NCBI RefSeq assembly: GCF_003286125.1
Contig: NZ_QMED01000019.1
Span: forward strand, 44,092-108,091
DNA from: Algibacillus agarilyticus
Lineage (GTDB): Bacteria > Pseudomonadota > Gammaproteobacteria > Enterobacterales > Alteromonadaceae
Direction of reading: 5' to 3'
DNA: 64,000 nt
Position numbers and translations under genes: made by a program. The stretch's first letter is position 1; every line of letters begins with the position of its first letter. The notes below the pieces were generated by a model. That model saw only the letters and a program-made list of their open reading frames with translations, ran no database searches and was not told the origin of the DNA. This document shows positions 56,310-64,000 of this stretch, piece after piece.

Positions 56310-59300
56310 TTAAATATCGTATGCGATATTTGATTGCATCCAACGTTCAGTTTCTTCAACCGTCATGCCGGTTCTTTCGGCATAGCTTTCGATTTGATCT
56401 TTTTCAACTTTACCCACTGCAAAATATTTTGCTTCGGGGTGAGCGAAATACCAACCACTCACCGCAGAGCCAGGCCACATTGCACAGCTTTCGGTTAACT
56501 GCATATCAATGTTTTCTTCAACATTAAGCAGCTGCCATAAACGTTTTTTCTCGGTATGCTCTGGACAAGCAGCATAACCCGGTGCAGGGCGAATACCTTG
56601 ATAGCTTTCACGAATTAACTCTTCGTTACTCAATGTTTCATCAGATGCAAATCCCCAAATTTCTTTACGGACTTTTTCATGTAAATACTCAGCGCAAGCT
56701 TCAGCAAAACGATCGGCGATAGCCTTAACCATAATGCTATTATAATCATCATGATCAGCTAAGTATTCATCTGCCCACTCGTCTGCACCAAAAATACCAA
56801 CAGCAAACGCACCTTTATAATCAGCAATGCCACTATCTTCAGACGCAATATAATCTGCTAAGCAACGGTTAGCTTGATTACCACGTTTTTCAGACTGTGA
56901 ACGTAAATGATGTAAACGCATTAAAACGTCTTCACGAGTGTCATCTTTATACAGCACCACATCATCTTCAACGGATGCAGCCGCAAATAAACCAATGGTT
57001 CCTTTAGCTTGCAAGCGGTTTTCATTAATGGCAGCATCAATAAGATCGTTAGCGTCTTTAAATAATTTTTGCGCTTCTTCACCCACTAATTCATGTTGCA
57101 AAATAGCCGGGTATTTACCACTTAATTGCCATGTCATGAAAAATGGCGTCCAATCAATATACGGACGAATATCAGCAAGCGAAATACTATCAAACACTTG
57201 CACACCTAATTGATTTGGTTTTTTCGGTGTATATTCACTAAAGTCAGCAACATATTTATTGGCTCTGGCATCAGCCAACTTAACGATATTTGAGCGAGGA
57301 CCTTTACGGCTATGTTGCTCACGTACTTTTACGTATTCTTTTTCAGTACGGGCGACAAAATCGTCACGTTGATCGTCTGATAATAATGCGGTGGCAACCG
57401 ATACAGAACGAGAAGCGTTAGGTACATAGATAACAGGATGATCATAATTTTGTTCAATTTTAACGGCGGTATGCGCTTTAGACGTTGTCGCGCCACCAAT
57501 TAATAGCGGAATAGTAAAGCCTCGACGCTTCATTTCTTTAGCGACATTCACCATTTCATCTAACGACGGTGTAATCAAGCCCGACAAACCGATTATATCG
57601 ACGTTTTCTTCTATTGCCGTTTTTAAGATTTTATCGGCTGAAACCATGACACCCAAATCAACAATTTCATAATTGTTACATTGTAAAACGACACCCACGA
57701 TATTTTTACCAATATCATGTACATCCCCTTTTACCGTCGCCATTAAGATTTTACCGTTTGAACGGGCTTCTGATTTTTCAGCTTCGATGTAAGGTTCTAA
57801 ATAAGCAACGGCTTTTTTCATGACTCGGGCTGATTTAACCACTTGCGGCAAAAACATTTTACCTTCGCCAAACAAATCGCCGACCACATTCATGCCATCC
57901 ATTAATGGACCTTCAATCACGTGTAACGGTCTTTCTACGCCTTGGCGTGCTTCTTCAGTATCTTCATCAATAAATTCAGTGATACCTTTAACCAAAGCAT
58001 GTTCTAAACGTTTAGTTACAGACCAAGTTCGCCATTCAAGTGTTTCTTTTTCAGCGACGGCACCATCACCTCGGTATTTTTCAGCCAGTTCAAGCATACG
58101 TTCGGTTGCATTATCATTTCGATTTAATACAACATCTTCAACCGCTTCTTTTAATTCAGCTGGAATATCTTCGTAAATAGCGAGTTGCCCAGCATTTACG
58201 ATCCCCATGGTTAAGCCATTGCGTATCGCGTAATACAAGAAAACCGCATGTATTGCTTCACGCACTGGGTTATTACCACGGAATGAGAACGATACGTTTG
58301 AGATCCCGCCTGATATCATGGCATATGGCAGGTTGTCGGTAATATCTTTACACGCTTCGATAAAATCAACACCGTAATTATTGTGCTCATCAATCCCTGT
58401 CGCTACCGCAAAAACATTGGGATCGAATATGATATCTTCAGCTGGAAAACCCACTTTATTGACGAGTATTTCGTAAGAACGCTTACAAATTTCATATTTT
58501 CTTTCACGCGTATCAGCCTGACCTTTTTCATCAAACGCCATAACGATAACCGCTGCACCATATCGACGTAGCAACTTAGCTTGCTCAATGAATTTTTCTT
58601 CACCTTCTTTCATCGATATTGAATTAACAATACCTTTACCTTGGATGCACTTTAAGCCCGCTTCTAAGATTTCCCATTTAGAGGAATCAATCATGATCGG
58701 CACACGCGCAATATCAGGCTCAGACGCGATCAATTTTAAGAAACGAACCATTGCCGCTTCTGAATCCAGCATGCCTTCATCCATATTGATATCGATGATT
58801 TGCGCACCATTTTCAACTTGGTCTTTAGCAACCTCAAGTGCAGTATCAAAGTCACCTTCGATAATTAAGCGTTTAAATTTGGCTGAGCCGGTAATATTAG
58901 TTCGTTCACCCACGTTAACAAACAGGCTCGAACTATCGATTGTTAAAGGCTCTAATCCAGATAATCGACAAGCTTTAGGGCGTGGCTTTATTTCGCGTGG
59001 TTTAATGTTAGCAACCGCTTTGCTTATTTCACTTATATGTTCTGGGCTTGTTCCGCAACAGCCGCCCACAATATTAAAGAAACCCGATTCTGCCCATTCT
59101 TTAATATGCACCGCCATATCAGCGCCGTTTAAATCATATTCACCAAACGCATTAGGCAAACCCGCATTAGGGTGTACAGAAACCGCAAAATCAGACACGC
59201 GTGATAATTCATCTACGTATTGTCTTAATTCGGCAGGCCCTAATGCACAGTTCAAACCAATTGATAAGGGTTTAACATGGCGCAATGAATTATAAAAAGC

Positions 59301-59993
59301 TTCTGTGGTTTGCCCTGAAAGTGTACGACCAGAGGCATCAGTGATCGTGCCTGAGATCATAACGGGTAACTCAATACCCATACGCTCAAAGGTAACATCA
59401 ACCGCAAAGGCGGCTGCTTTCGCATTTAGCGTATCAAAGATGGTTTCGATTAAGATTAAATCAACACCGCCTTCAATAAGCGCAGTCGTTGATTCAATAT
59501 AAGCCTCAACTAAACCATCAAAAGTCACATTACGGAAGCCCGGATCATTCACATCCGGCGAAATAGAGGCGGTTTTACTTGTTGGCCCTAAAACCCCCGC
59601 CACAAAGCGCGGTTTATGTGGTTCTTTGGCCGTAAACTCATCAGCCACTTCACGTGCTAAACGCGCAGAAACTAAATTGATTTTGCGACTTTCGTTTTCC
59701 ATTTCATAATCGGCCATGGAAATGGTTGTCGCGTTAAACGTATTTGTTTCAACAATATCTGCACCCGCAGCATAATATTCAGCATGAATAGCGCGGATAA
59801 TCTCTGGCTGTGTTATCGCTAATAAATCATTATTACCTTTAACATCGAGATGCCAATCTTTATATTGTTCACCACGATAATCAGCTTCTTCAAGTTTATA
59901 TGACTGGATCATAGTACCCATGCCGCCATCTAAAACGAGAATACGCTCTGCTAACAATTTTTCTATTTGTGCGCGTGCTGGATGTTGTTTCAT
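56310..59993 (-). CDS. metH: cobalamin-dependent methionine synthase MetH
   Basis: This is a 1227-residue cytoplasmic enzyme that moves a methyl group from methyltetrahydrofolate through cobalamin to homocysteine, giving methionine. Length equals E. coli MetH. Domains in order are homocysteine-binding barrel (residues 5-330, zinc ligands in [10 protein letters not shown] near 311), pterin-binding barrel (about 355-620, [18 protein letters not shown]), cobalamin cap and binding domains (about 650-890, with the axial His about 759 in [15 protein letters not shown]) and the reactivation domain (about 900-1227, [15 protein letters not shown]). All key residues are present. No cobalamin riboswitch or clear MetJ box was seen in the 144-base upstream gap. 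Confidence 0.96.
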   Translation of the reverse strand: MKQHPARAQIEKLLAERILVLDGGMGTMIQSYKLEEADYRGEQYKDWHLDVKGNNDLLAITQPEIIRAIHAEYYAAGADIVETNTFNATTISMADYEMENESRKINLVSARLAREVADEFTAKEPHKPRFVAGVLGPTSKTASISPDVNDPGFRNVTFDGLVEAYIESTTALIEGGVDLILIETIFDTLNAKAAAFAVDVTFERMGIELPVMISGTITDASGRTLSGQTTEAFYNSLRHVKPLSIGLNCALGPAELRQYVDELSRVSDFAVSVHPNAGLPNAFGEYDLNGADMAVHIKEWAESGFFNIVGGCCGTSPEHISEISKAVANIKPREIKPRPKACRLSGLEPLTIDSSSLFVNVGERTNITGSAKFKRLIIEGDFDTALEVAKDQVENGAQIIDINMDEGMLDSEAAMVRFLKLIASEPDIARVPIMIDSSKWEILEAGLKCIQGKGIVNSISMKEGEEKFIEQAKLLRRYGAAVIVMAFDEKGQADTRERKYEICKRSYEILVNKVGFPAEDIIFDPNVFAVATGIDEHNNYGVDFIEACKDITDNLPYAMISGGISNVSFSFRGNNPVREAIHAVFLYYAIRNGLTMGIVNAGQLAIYEDIPAELKEAVEDVVLNRNDNATERMLELAEKYRGDGAVAEKETLEWRTWSVTKRLEHALVKGITEFIDEDTEEARQGVERPLHVIEGPLMDGMNVVGDLFGEGKMFLPQVVKSARVMKKAVAYLEPYIEAEKSEARSNGKILMATVKGDVHDIGKNIVGVVLQCNNYEIVDLGVMVSADKILKTAIEENVDIIGLSGLITPSLDEMVNVAKEMKRRGFTIPLLIGGATTSKAHTAVKIEQNYDHPVIYVPNASRSVSVATALLSDDQRDDFVARTEKEYVKVREQHSRKGPRSNIVKLADARANKYVADFSEYTPKKPNQLGVQVFDSISLADIRPYIDWTPFFMTWQLSGKYPAILQHELVGEEAQKLFKDANDLIDAAINENRLQAKGTIGLFAAASVEDDVVLYKDDTREDVLMRLHHLRSQSEKRGNQANRCLADYIASEDSGIADYKGAFAVGIFGADEWADEYLADHDDYNSIMVKAIADRFAEACAEYLHEKVRKEIWGFASDETLSNEELIRESYQGIRPAPGYAACPEHTEKKRLWQLLNVEENIDMQLTESCAMWPGSAVSGWYFAHPEAKYFAVGKVEKDQIESYAERTGMTVEETERWMQSNIAYDI

Positions 59994-60088
59994 TCAAACT
60001 AACCTTATTACAATTGCGAGATACAAGCTAAAACCGCCTATATCCACTTAAATTTGTTGCTTAAATACTGCGAATCTAAAAAGACAAA

Positions 60089-60108
60089 AGGCGATTATTT
60101 AATCGCCT
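60089..60108 (-). terminator. terminator of the DUF985 gene
   Basis: AGGCGATTA and TAATCGCCT form a perfect 9-bp stem around TT. On the minus strand TTTTGTCTTTTT follows, giving a U-rich tail 30 bases past the DUF985 stop and ahead of metH. Confidence 0.8.
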
Positions 60109-60137
60109 AAAAATATCAAAATTTAAATTGCCGTATG

Positions 60138-60659
60138 CTAATGCGGCGTATTATACCCTAACCTTTGGATTAAGGCTTTATGCTGCGGAAATTCCGCTAA
60201 TAATTCTTGCTGGTTTGGCATACTAAAATCGGCAAAATCAAAACCAGGCGAAACAGTACAACCCACAAGAGCAAATTGCTCAGCGCTAGCTTCGAGATCA
60301 AACAACTGCGCAGCAAAATAGTAACCCGCAGGTACAACCGCTTGAAATACTTCACCTTGTGCGAGATTTTGCCCTAGCTTAATAACGGAATATTGGCCTT
60401 GTGGTGAAATCATATGAACCGCAAGCGTAGAACCAGCATAAAAATGCCAAGCTTCATCTTGATTAATTTTATGAAAACACGAGCGTTGACCCGCCTTTAA
60501 TAAAAAATAAATTGAAGTCGCATAATGTCTATCACCTGAAAAACAGGCAGGCAAAGCGGATTGCACAATAACACCCTCAGCTCGATACACTTCTTTATAA
60601 AAGCCCCCTTCAGGATGAGGCTCAAGTGCTAATGTTTGAATTAAAGAGTCTGCATTCAA
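60138..60659 (-). CDS. cupin superfamily protein, DUF985
   Basis: This 173-residue protein has a single cupin barrel of the DUF985 (cupin_5) family. LALEPHPEGGFYKEVYRA starts the domain, SIYFLLKAGQRSCFHKINQDEAWHFYAG is the central metal-site region, and FALVGCTVSPGFDFADFSM is the conserved end. Sugar epimerase-like folds are related, but no reaction is known. It lies 57 bases after metA on the same strand and may be read through from it. Confidence 0.87.
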   Translation of the reverse strand: MNADSLIQTLALEPHPEGGFYKEVYRAEGVIVQSALPACFSGDRHYATSIYFLLKAGQRSCFHKINQDEAWHFYAGSTLAVHMISPQGQYSVIKLGQNLAQGEVFQAVVPAGYYFAAQLFDLEASAEQFALVGCTVSPGFDFADFSMPNQQELLAEFPQHKALIQRLGYNTPH

Positions 60660-60716
60660 TTTTATTTACCTGCTATAAATCCTAGTTAAGCTCTGCTATT
60701 AAGCAAAAAATACAGC

Positions 60717-61640
60717 CTATTTAGACAATTCGGCTAAATCATAGGGCGTCGCCTGATAAACATAATGATTCAGCCAATTGCACATTAATAAGTTACCGTG
60801 ACCTCGCCATGTATTACGCGGGGCATTAGCCGGATCATTATTTGGATAGTAATTTTCAGGCAGCATCGGCGATAAATTAGCCGCCACATCACGTTTATAT
60901 TCTTGATCTAACGTATCGGCATCGTATTCAGGATGTCCGGTGACAAAAACTAAGCGTCGATCTTTACTCGCCAACAAGTATGCGCCCCCTTTTGGGGTTG
61001 TGGCTAGCACATTGACTTCATCATGTGCTTGAAGATGACTCAAGGGCACTTCAGCATACCGAGAATGAATAGCACAAAACTCATCACTAAAGCCTTGTGT
61101 GAGCGGGTCTAGATCATTCGATGTGGTATGCGTAAAAACACCTGAAATTTTAGATTCGCGAATATCACGCGCTAAACCAAAATAGTGATATAAACTGGCA
61201 TGTGCAGCCCAACATAAATATAACGTTGATTGCACATGTTTGCGTGCCCAATCCATCACTTCTTGCATTTTAGGCCAGTAGGTCACGTCTTCGTATTTAA
61301 TAAGCCCGAGTGGTGCACCGGTAACAATTAAGCCATCATAATTTTTATGTTGCTTGATATCATCAAACGAACGATAAAAAGCATCCATATGGGCTTCAGG
61401 GGTATTTTTAGGGACCCGATCATCTATACGAATCAAATCGACATTAACTTGCAACGGGCTGTTCGATAACAACCGTAATAATTGCACTTCAGTTTCGATT
61501 TTATTTGGCATTAAATTTAAAATCCCAATTTCCATCGGGCGTATATCTTGCCCTTGCGCTCGGCTTTCGGCCATTGCAAAAATATTCTCTTCTAAAAGAA
61601 CTTTTAACGCGGGTAATTGATCAGGGATTTTGATGGGCAT
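60717..61640 (-). CDS. metA: homoserine O-acyltransferase MetA
   Basis: This is a 307-residue enzyme for the first step of methionine synthesis, transferring an acyl group (succinyl in most gammaproteobacteria, acetyl in some) from CoA to homoserine. It opens with MPIKIPDQLPALKVLLEENIFAM, then RPMEIGILNLMPNKIETEVQLLRLLSNSPLQVNV. The nucleophile Cys 142 lies in TLYLCWAAHASLYHYFG, and the His/Glu of the triad in VFVTGHPEYDADTL. GGAG is 9 bases before the ATG. Three MetJ boxes stand just upstream of a sigma-70 promoter. Confidence 0.95.
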   Translation of the reverse strand: MPIKIPDQLPALKVLLEENIFAMAESRAQGQDIRPMEIGILNLMPNKIETEVQLLRLLSNSPLQVNVDLIRIDDRVPKNTPEAHMDAFYRSFDDIKQHKNYDGLIVTGAPLGLIKYEDVTYWPKMQEVMDWARKHVQSTLYLCWAAHASLYHYFGLARDIRESKISGVFTHTTSNDLDPLTQGFSDEFCAIHSRYAEVPLSHLQAHDEVNVLATTPKGGAYLLASKDRRLVFVTGHPEYDADTLDQEYKRDVAANLSPMLPENYYPNNDPANAPRNTWRGHGNLLMCNWLNHYVYQATPYDLAELSK

Positions 61641-61681
61641 AAATAGTCGCTCCGTAATGAACCAATCAAGATAATTGTTAA

Positions 61682-61739
61682 ATTGTTACCCTGTAAGCAG
61701 TGAATGTCAAATCATTTACGTCTAGACGTCTAAACGTCT
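61682..61739 (-). promoter_or_regulatory. metA promoter with three tandem MetJ boxes
   Basis: Boxes of 8 bases follow without gaps: TTACGTCT (61716-61723), AGACGTCT (61724-61731, perfect consensus) and AAACGTCT (61732-61739). On the minus strand they are followed by TTGACA (61710-61705), a 17-base spacer and AACAAT (61687-61682), a good sigma-70 promoter. MetJ with SAM is expected to repress metA here. Confidence 0.85.
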
Positions 61740-61867
61740 ATAATCTTCTCGCTCAGGTTTTATGGTTCATTGTCAGCGCTTACTCGCCCCAATCACATAA
61801 TAGAGCATATGCTCATGGCGTCTCGAAGCTTGACGGCTTCCCCTAAAACCCGATCGCTTTGACTATA
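61739..61867 (-). mobile_element. MITE-like element, family A copy 3 (129 bp)
   Basis: An inverted copy of the element at 7125-7253, same length, with ends TATAATC and GACTATA. It is inserted directly against the third MetJ box of metA. Confidence 0.75.
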
Positions 61868-61928
61868 ATTATTACTGCACGCTATTTGGCTTTATTTAAG
61901 AGACCATTATCCAAATTTATAAACAAAA

Positions 61929-61959
61929 AAAAGCACCTTACTTTATATAAGGTGCTTTT
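61929..61959. terminator. terminator of the alginate lyase gene
   Basis: AAAAGCACCTTA and TAAGGTGCTTTT form a 12-bp stem with a 7-base loop, with A- and T-runs on both sides. It lies about 40 bases past the lyase stop. Confidence 0.8.
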
Positions 61960-62000
61960 CTAATCGCTCATTTAGAGAAAATCATTACATCATAATCGAC

Positions 62001-63125
62001 TTATTCTGCCGGAGGAGTCGATGGACTTAGCTTAAGCTTAGTAAAAGTCACTTGCGTGTAATCGCCATTTGCTTTATCCGTTTCCCAATCGCCAGTACCT
62101 GGGCAAGCGGTATACCAACCACCTTTGGCATCTTTAGTACTACATTGATTGTATGCACCCGCTTTAAAATAATTCCAATCAGCCATATAGCCACGAGGAT
62201 GATCTAATTCATCAACCTTGCCATAAGCATCCACGTTATTCGCTAAATTAATTGAATATTTAACGGTTGGCTTACCTTCTGCCGTAAACTCTAAGTGCAT
62301 GGTGTTTTCGTGAACATTAATAACATAACTAAATTCTTCACCTAACGCGATACCTTCATCGCCTGGGTTATCTGGGTTTTCCCATGTATTACCCCATACT
62401 GGATAAGCGATATCGGTACGATTTGGATCCGTTTTAGGTAGGTTGCGTTCATAATTCCAAAAAACTGAACCTTTGTCATGATTTGGCCATTTTTTGTAAT
62501 AAACTTTAATCGGCTCATTACCCCAACCAAAACCTAAATTTTTGGCGATTAGCGCTTTGTCTTTACCAGCATGAATTTGGCCGACAACAACCGAATAAGC
62601 CGGCGGCTTGTCTGGATGACCAGCCCGTAAAGCAACATGATCAACTTTTAAAGACGCTTCCATTTTCCCACCGACTGAACCAAAGTGCTGTGAAAGAGGG
62701 TGGGCTTTTAAAGCAAAGTTATTACCGGGTGATTTCGTTTTAAGCTTAGTGTTTGAACCTCGGATCATTTGACGTAATTCACTACGTGTATTGGATGAGC
62801 CAACACTCGTTGTGGCTTTATTGGGTGAAGCAAAAACCATATGACCATTTTCATCTATATAAAAATAATCAGGGTGTGAATAAGTTTGAATAGCTTTAAC
62901 GTCAATTTCGTCAACTTTGCCATTATTATCAAGATCAAGCGGTACGGTTATTTTCCAGTTACTGAGATCAAATTTATCTGCAGGAATAACACTAGCAGAG
63001 TTGCTTACTTTATCTGCACTGCTTGTATTGCCACCATTGCTAGAACAAGCAACCATAAGTGAAGCGGAGATCGGTAATGCAATACCAAGCATCGCTATTT
63101 GCTTAATCACGTTTTTCTTCATCAT
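62001..63125 (-). CDS. PL7 family alginate lyase, lipoprotein
   Basis: This 374-residue secreted lyase cuts alginate by beta-elimination. The signal peptide ends in the lipobox MVAC (about residue 27). A Ser/Asn-rich linker leads to a single beta-jelly-roll. The three PL7 blocks are present: RSELRQM (about residue 115), QIHAG (about residue 183) and YFKAGAYNQ (about residue 318). The central QIH form is seen in enzymes active on guluronate-containing alginate. DNNGKVDEIDVKAIQTY near the start resembles a calcium-binding loop. It has its own terminator; the upstream region carries phased ATACCAAT half-sites. No other alginate gene (oligoalginate lyase, DEH reductase) lies in the window. Confidence 0.93.
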   Translation of the reverse strand: MMKKNVIKQIAMLGIALPISASLMVACSSNGGNTSSADKVSNSASVIPADKFDLSNWKITVPLDLDNNGKVDEIDVKAIQTYSHPDYFYIDENGHMVFASPNKATTSVGSSNTRSELRQMIRGSNTKLKTKSPGNNFALKAHPLSQHFGSVGGKMEASLKVDHVALRAGHPDKPPAYSVVVGQIHAGKDKALIAKNLGFGWGNEPIKVYYKKWPNHDKGSVFWNYERNLPKTDPNRTDIAYPVWGNTWENPDNPGDEGIALGEEFSYVINVHENTMHLEFTAEGKPTVKYSINLANNVDAYGKVDELDHPRGYMADWNYFKAGAYNQCSTKDAKGGWYTACPGTGDWETDKANGDYTQVTFTKLKLSPSTPPAE

Positions 63126-63164
63126 AATTTAATTACACCATTAGAAAGTTAAACTTATTTTATT

Positions 63165-63178
63165 TTGGTATGACCAAT
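63165..63178. promoter_or_regulatory. TTGGTATGACCAAT operator-like palindrome
   Basis: TTGGTAT and ACCAA arms around one extra G lie 40 bases upstream of the lyase start. The shape TTGGTATACCAA is that of FadR-subfamily GntR operators such as those of UxuR/ExuR, regulators of hexuronate use. Confidence 0.55.
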
Positions 63179-63247
63179 AACGTAAAACAAGTCAATTTAG
63201 CTGTACCTATAACCCGAAACCAAGTTAATAACGCACACCACAAAAAC

Positions 63248-63299
63248 ATACCAATAAAACAAAGATAGCATACCAATTATAAAAAACAATCATACCAAT
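63248..63299. promoter_or_regulatory. three ATACCAAT half-sites spaced exactly 22 bases
   Basis: ATACCAAT occurs at 63248-63255, 63270-63277 and 63292-63299. Each start is 22 bases from the last, about two helical turns, so all face the same side of the DNA. They share the half-site of the palindrome at 63165 and lie 123-174 bases before the lyase start. Confidence 0.55.
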
Positions 63300-63730
63300 T
63301 AACATTTTTTAAACGAATGTTGTCATTTAATCATAGTCGGTCTTTCTGCCGTTGCGATAATTGTTTTATATAAAGAAAAACTAAATACAAGGTTAGGCTA
63401 TGTTATTAAAATGGATAACTTTAGGGGGGAGGTTTAAATAAGAACAGCTAATAAATACAGCAGCCCCAGATAGACTAGACTTGCGTCGGATGTTGGAATG
63501 TCGATGGCGTAATACAGAAAAGTAAAACCTGTAAAAAATAAGAGCAACCACTTTAACAATGATCTGAATACCATCATCGCTTGTTACTGATACATATCAG
63601 CCAAGATATAAAGTAAGATAAGAATACGTAACCGATGTCGCGTCTACAACGGCAAAAGCGGCATTAAACCGAGTGCAGATACCTAATAGCGTATGCTGCA
63701 CCTTTGCACCTAAGTGACAGGTTTAACGAT

Positions 63731-63783
63731 TAATACCAATCCGTAATAATAAGTGCCCACTCAGCGAGCGTTTAAATGCGCTT
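63731..63783 (+). repeat. 134-bp dispersed repeat, copy 3, interrupted
   Basis: The first 53 bases match 40501-40553 with one or two changes. The match stops after GCGCTT, where the insertion sequence begins. Confidence 0.8.
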
Positions 63784-64000
63784 CATATGTAGGATCTTAA
63801 GAAAAAAAGAGGTGTCTTCGCGCTCAATTTGTGATCTTATTGGTTCACCAAAACTGATAAAAAGACAAACAAACGCGAAGACAATGAAACTTACAACTTT
63901 AACAGATAAAATCCAAGCCATTTTTGATCCTAAAACACTTTTTTCAATGGCTCGAAGCGTGAAATTGGTTGAACGCAGTCGCCAATTTAACCCTTACCAT
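63784..64000 (+). mobile_element. left end of an insertion sequence
   Basis: The foreign sequence starts where the repeat breaks off, at CATATGTAGGATCTTAAG, and carries a transposase start 100 bases in. The right end is outside the window, so inverted repeats and target duplication cannot be checked. Confidence 0.6.
63884..64000 (+). CDS. transposase, N-terminal part (truncated by window edge)
   Basis: Thirty-nine codons are visible, beginning MKLTTLTDKIQAIFDPKTLF and reaching the last base of the window in frame. The pattern, a short helical head with DPKTLFSMARSVKLVERSRQFNP, resembles the N-terminus of IS4-family DDE transposases (the ...ARxxxFxxRxRxxxP... region). The catalytic part lies outside. 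AGAC at 63878-63881 gives only a weak ribosome binding site. Confidence 0.6.
   Translation, partial: MKLTTLTDKIQAIFDPKTLFSMARSVKLVERSRQFNPYH

Larger units (their letters stand above)
61641..62000. other. intergenic region between metA and the alginate lyase gene
   Basis: It contains, in order, the metA promoter and MetJ boxes, a family A MITE (61739-61867) and the alginate lyase terminator (61929-61959). There is no further gene. Confidence 0.6.
63126..63883. other. gene-free stretch before the insertion sequence
   Basis: The first 180 bases hold the lyase regulatory sites. Bases 63300-63730 show no coding frame or clear repeat that I can name. The third copy of the 134-bp repeat begins at 63731 and is cut at about 63783. 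Confidence 0.5.

Noticed and set aside
59994-60137. cobalamin riboswitch or MetJ boxes before metH
   Set aside because: Only the DUF985 terminator hairpin is clear; neither a B12-box-like sequence nor AGACGTCT-type repeats were found.
1-64000. CRISPR arrays, tRNA and rRNA genes
   Set aside because: No regularly spaced repeat with unique spacers, no cloverleaf with a TTCGA-type arm and no rRNA core sequence was recognised by eye; a tRNAscan-SE and Rfam run would settle it.

Overview
The window looks like chromosome of a marine, polysaccharide-degrading gammaproteobacterium of the Alteromonadales type (Catenovulum, Algicola or Paraglaciecola-like). The reasons are low-to-moderate GC, an agarase, an alginate lyase and beta-glucan enzymes carried as lipoproteins, large TonB-dependent receptors, and a gammaproteobacterial housekeeping set (smpB, ratA/rnfH, cmoAB, metH, metA, nhaA, elbB). 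The genus is inferred from content only.

Layout. 1-9.2 kb: the end of a TPR-like protein, a GH50 beta-agarase lipoprotein, elbB, a GAF/HD-GYP phosphodiesterase, a divergent LysR regulator and glutathione transferase pair around a perfect operator-like palindrome, a BASS-family transporter and a GNAT acyltransferase. 9.3-22.4 kb: mostly housekeeping, with an Snf2-type helicase, a SulP transporter, rnfH-ratA divergent from smpB-cmoA-cmoB, a CBS protein, a DUF599/GST pair and nhaA. 23-37.8 kb: a beta-glucan or xylan utilisation locus with GH9, GH3, a membrane-anchored AraC regulator, a TonB receptor, a second GH3 with a PA14 insert and an MFS sugar importer. Palindromes of TTGAACG/CGTTCAA tie several of its promoters together. 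38-46.4 kb: signalling, with a BaeSR-like two-component system and a TonB receptor, YfiR-like protein and hybrid histidine kinase triad.

46.4-51 kb is an accessory island unlike its surroundings. It holds two good attC-like integron recombination sites in the same orientation, cassette-like genes (one with an apparent frameshift in an A8 tract), a HigB/HigA-like toxin-antitoxin pair, a decayed second antitoxin fragment, a group II intron 5-prime fragment and short direct repeats. There is no integrase in view, so this fits a cluster of attC sites lacking an integrase (CALIN). 51-56 kb: an OmpR/EnvZ-type two-component system next to two spondin-domain proteins, then a histidine-phosphatase-like protein with an altered active-site motif. 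56-61.7 kb: metH, a DUF985 cupin and metA, the last with three tandem MetJ boxes. 62-63.1 kb: a PL7 alginate lyase with phased operator-like half-sites. The window ends inside the first codons of an IS transposase that has split a dispersed repeat.

Several dispersed repeat families run through the gaps: a TA-flanked MITE (three copies), a CTAG-flanked MITE, a 134-bp repeat (three copies, one cut by the IS), GTAG-type REP elements, and a short ATACCCAAGTGACTT-like motif. No tRNA, rRNA or CRISPR array was recognised.
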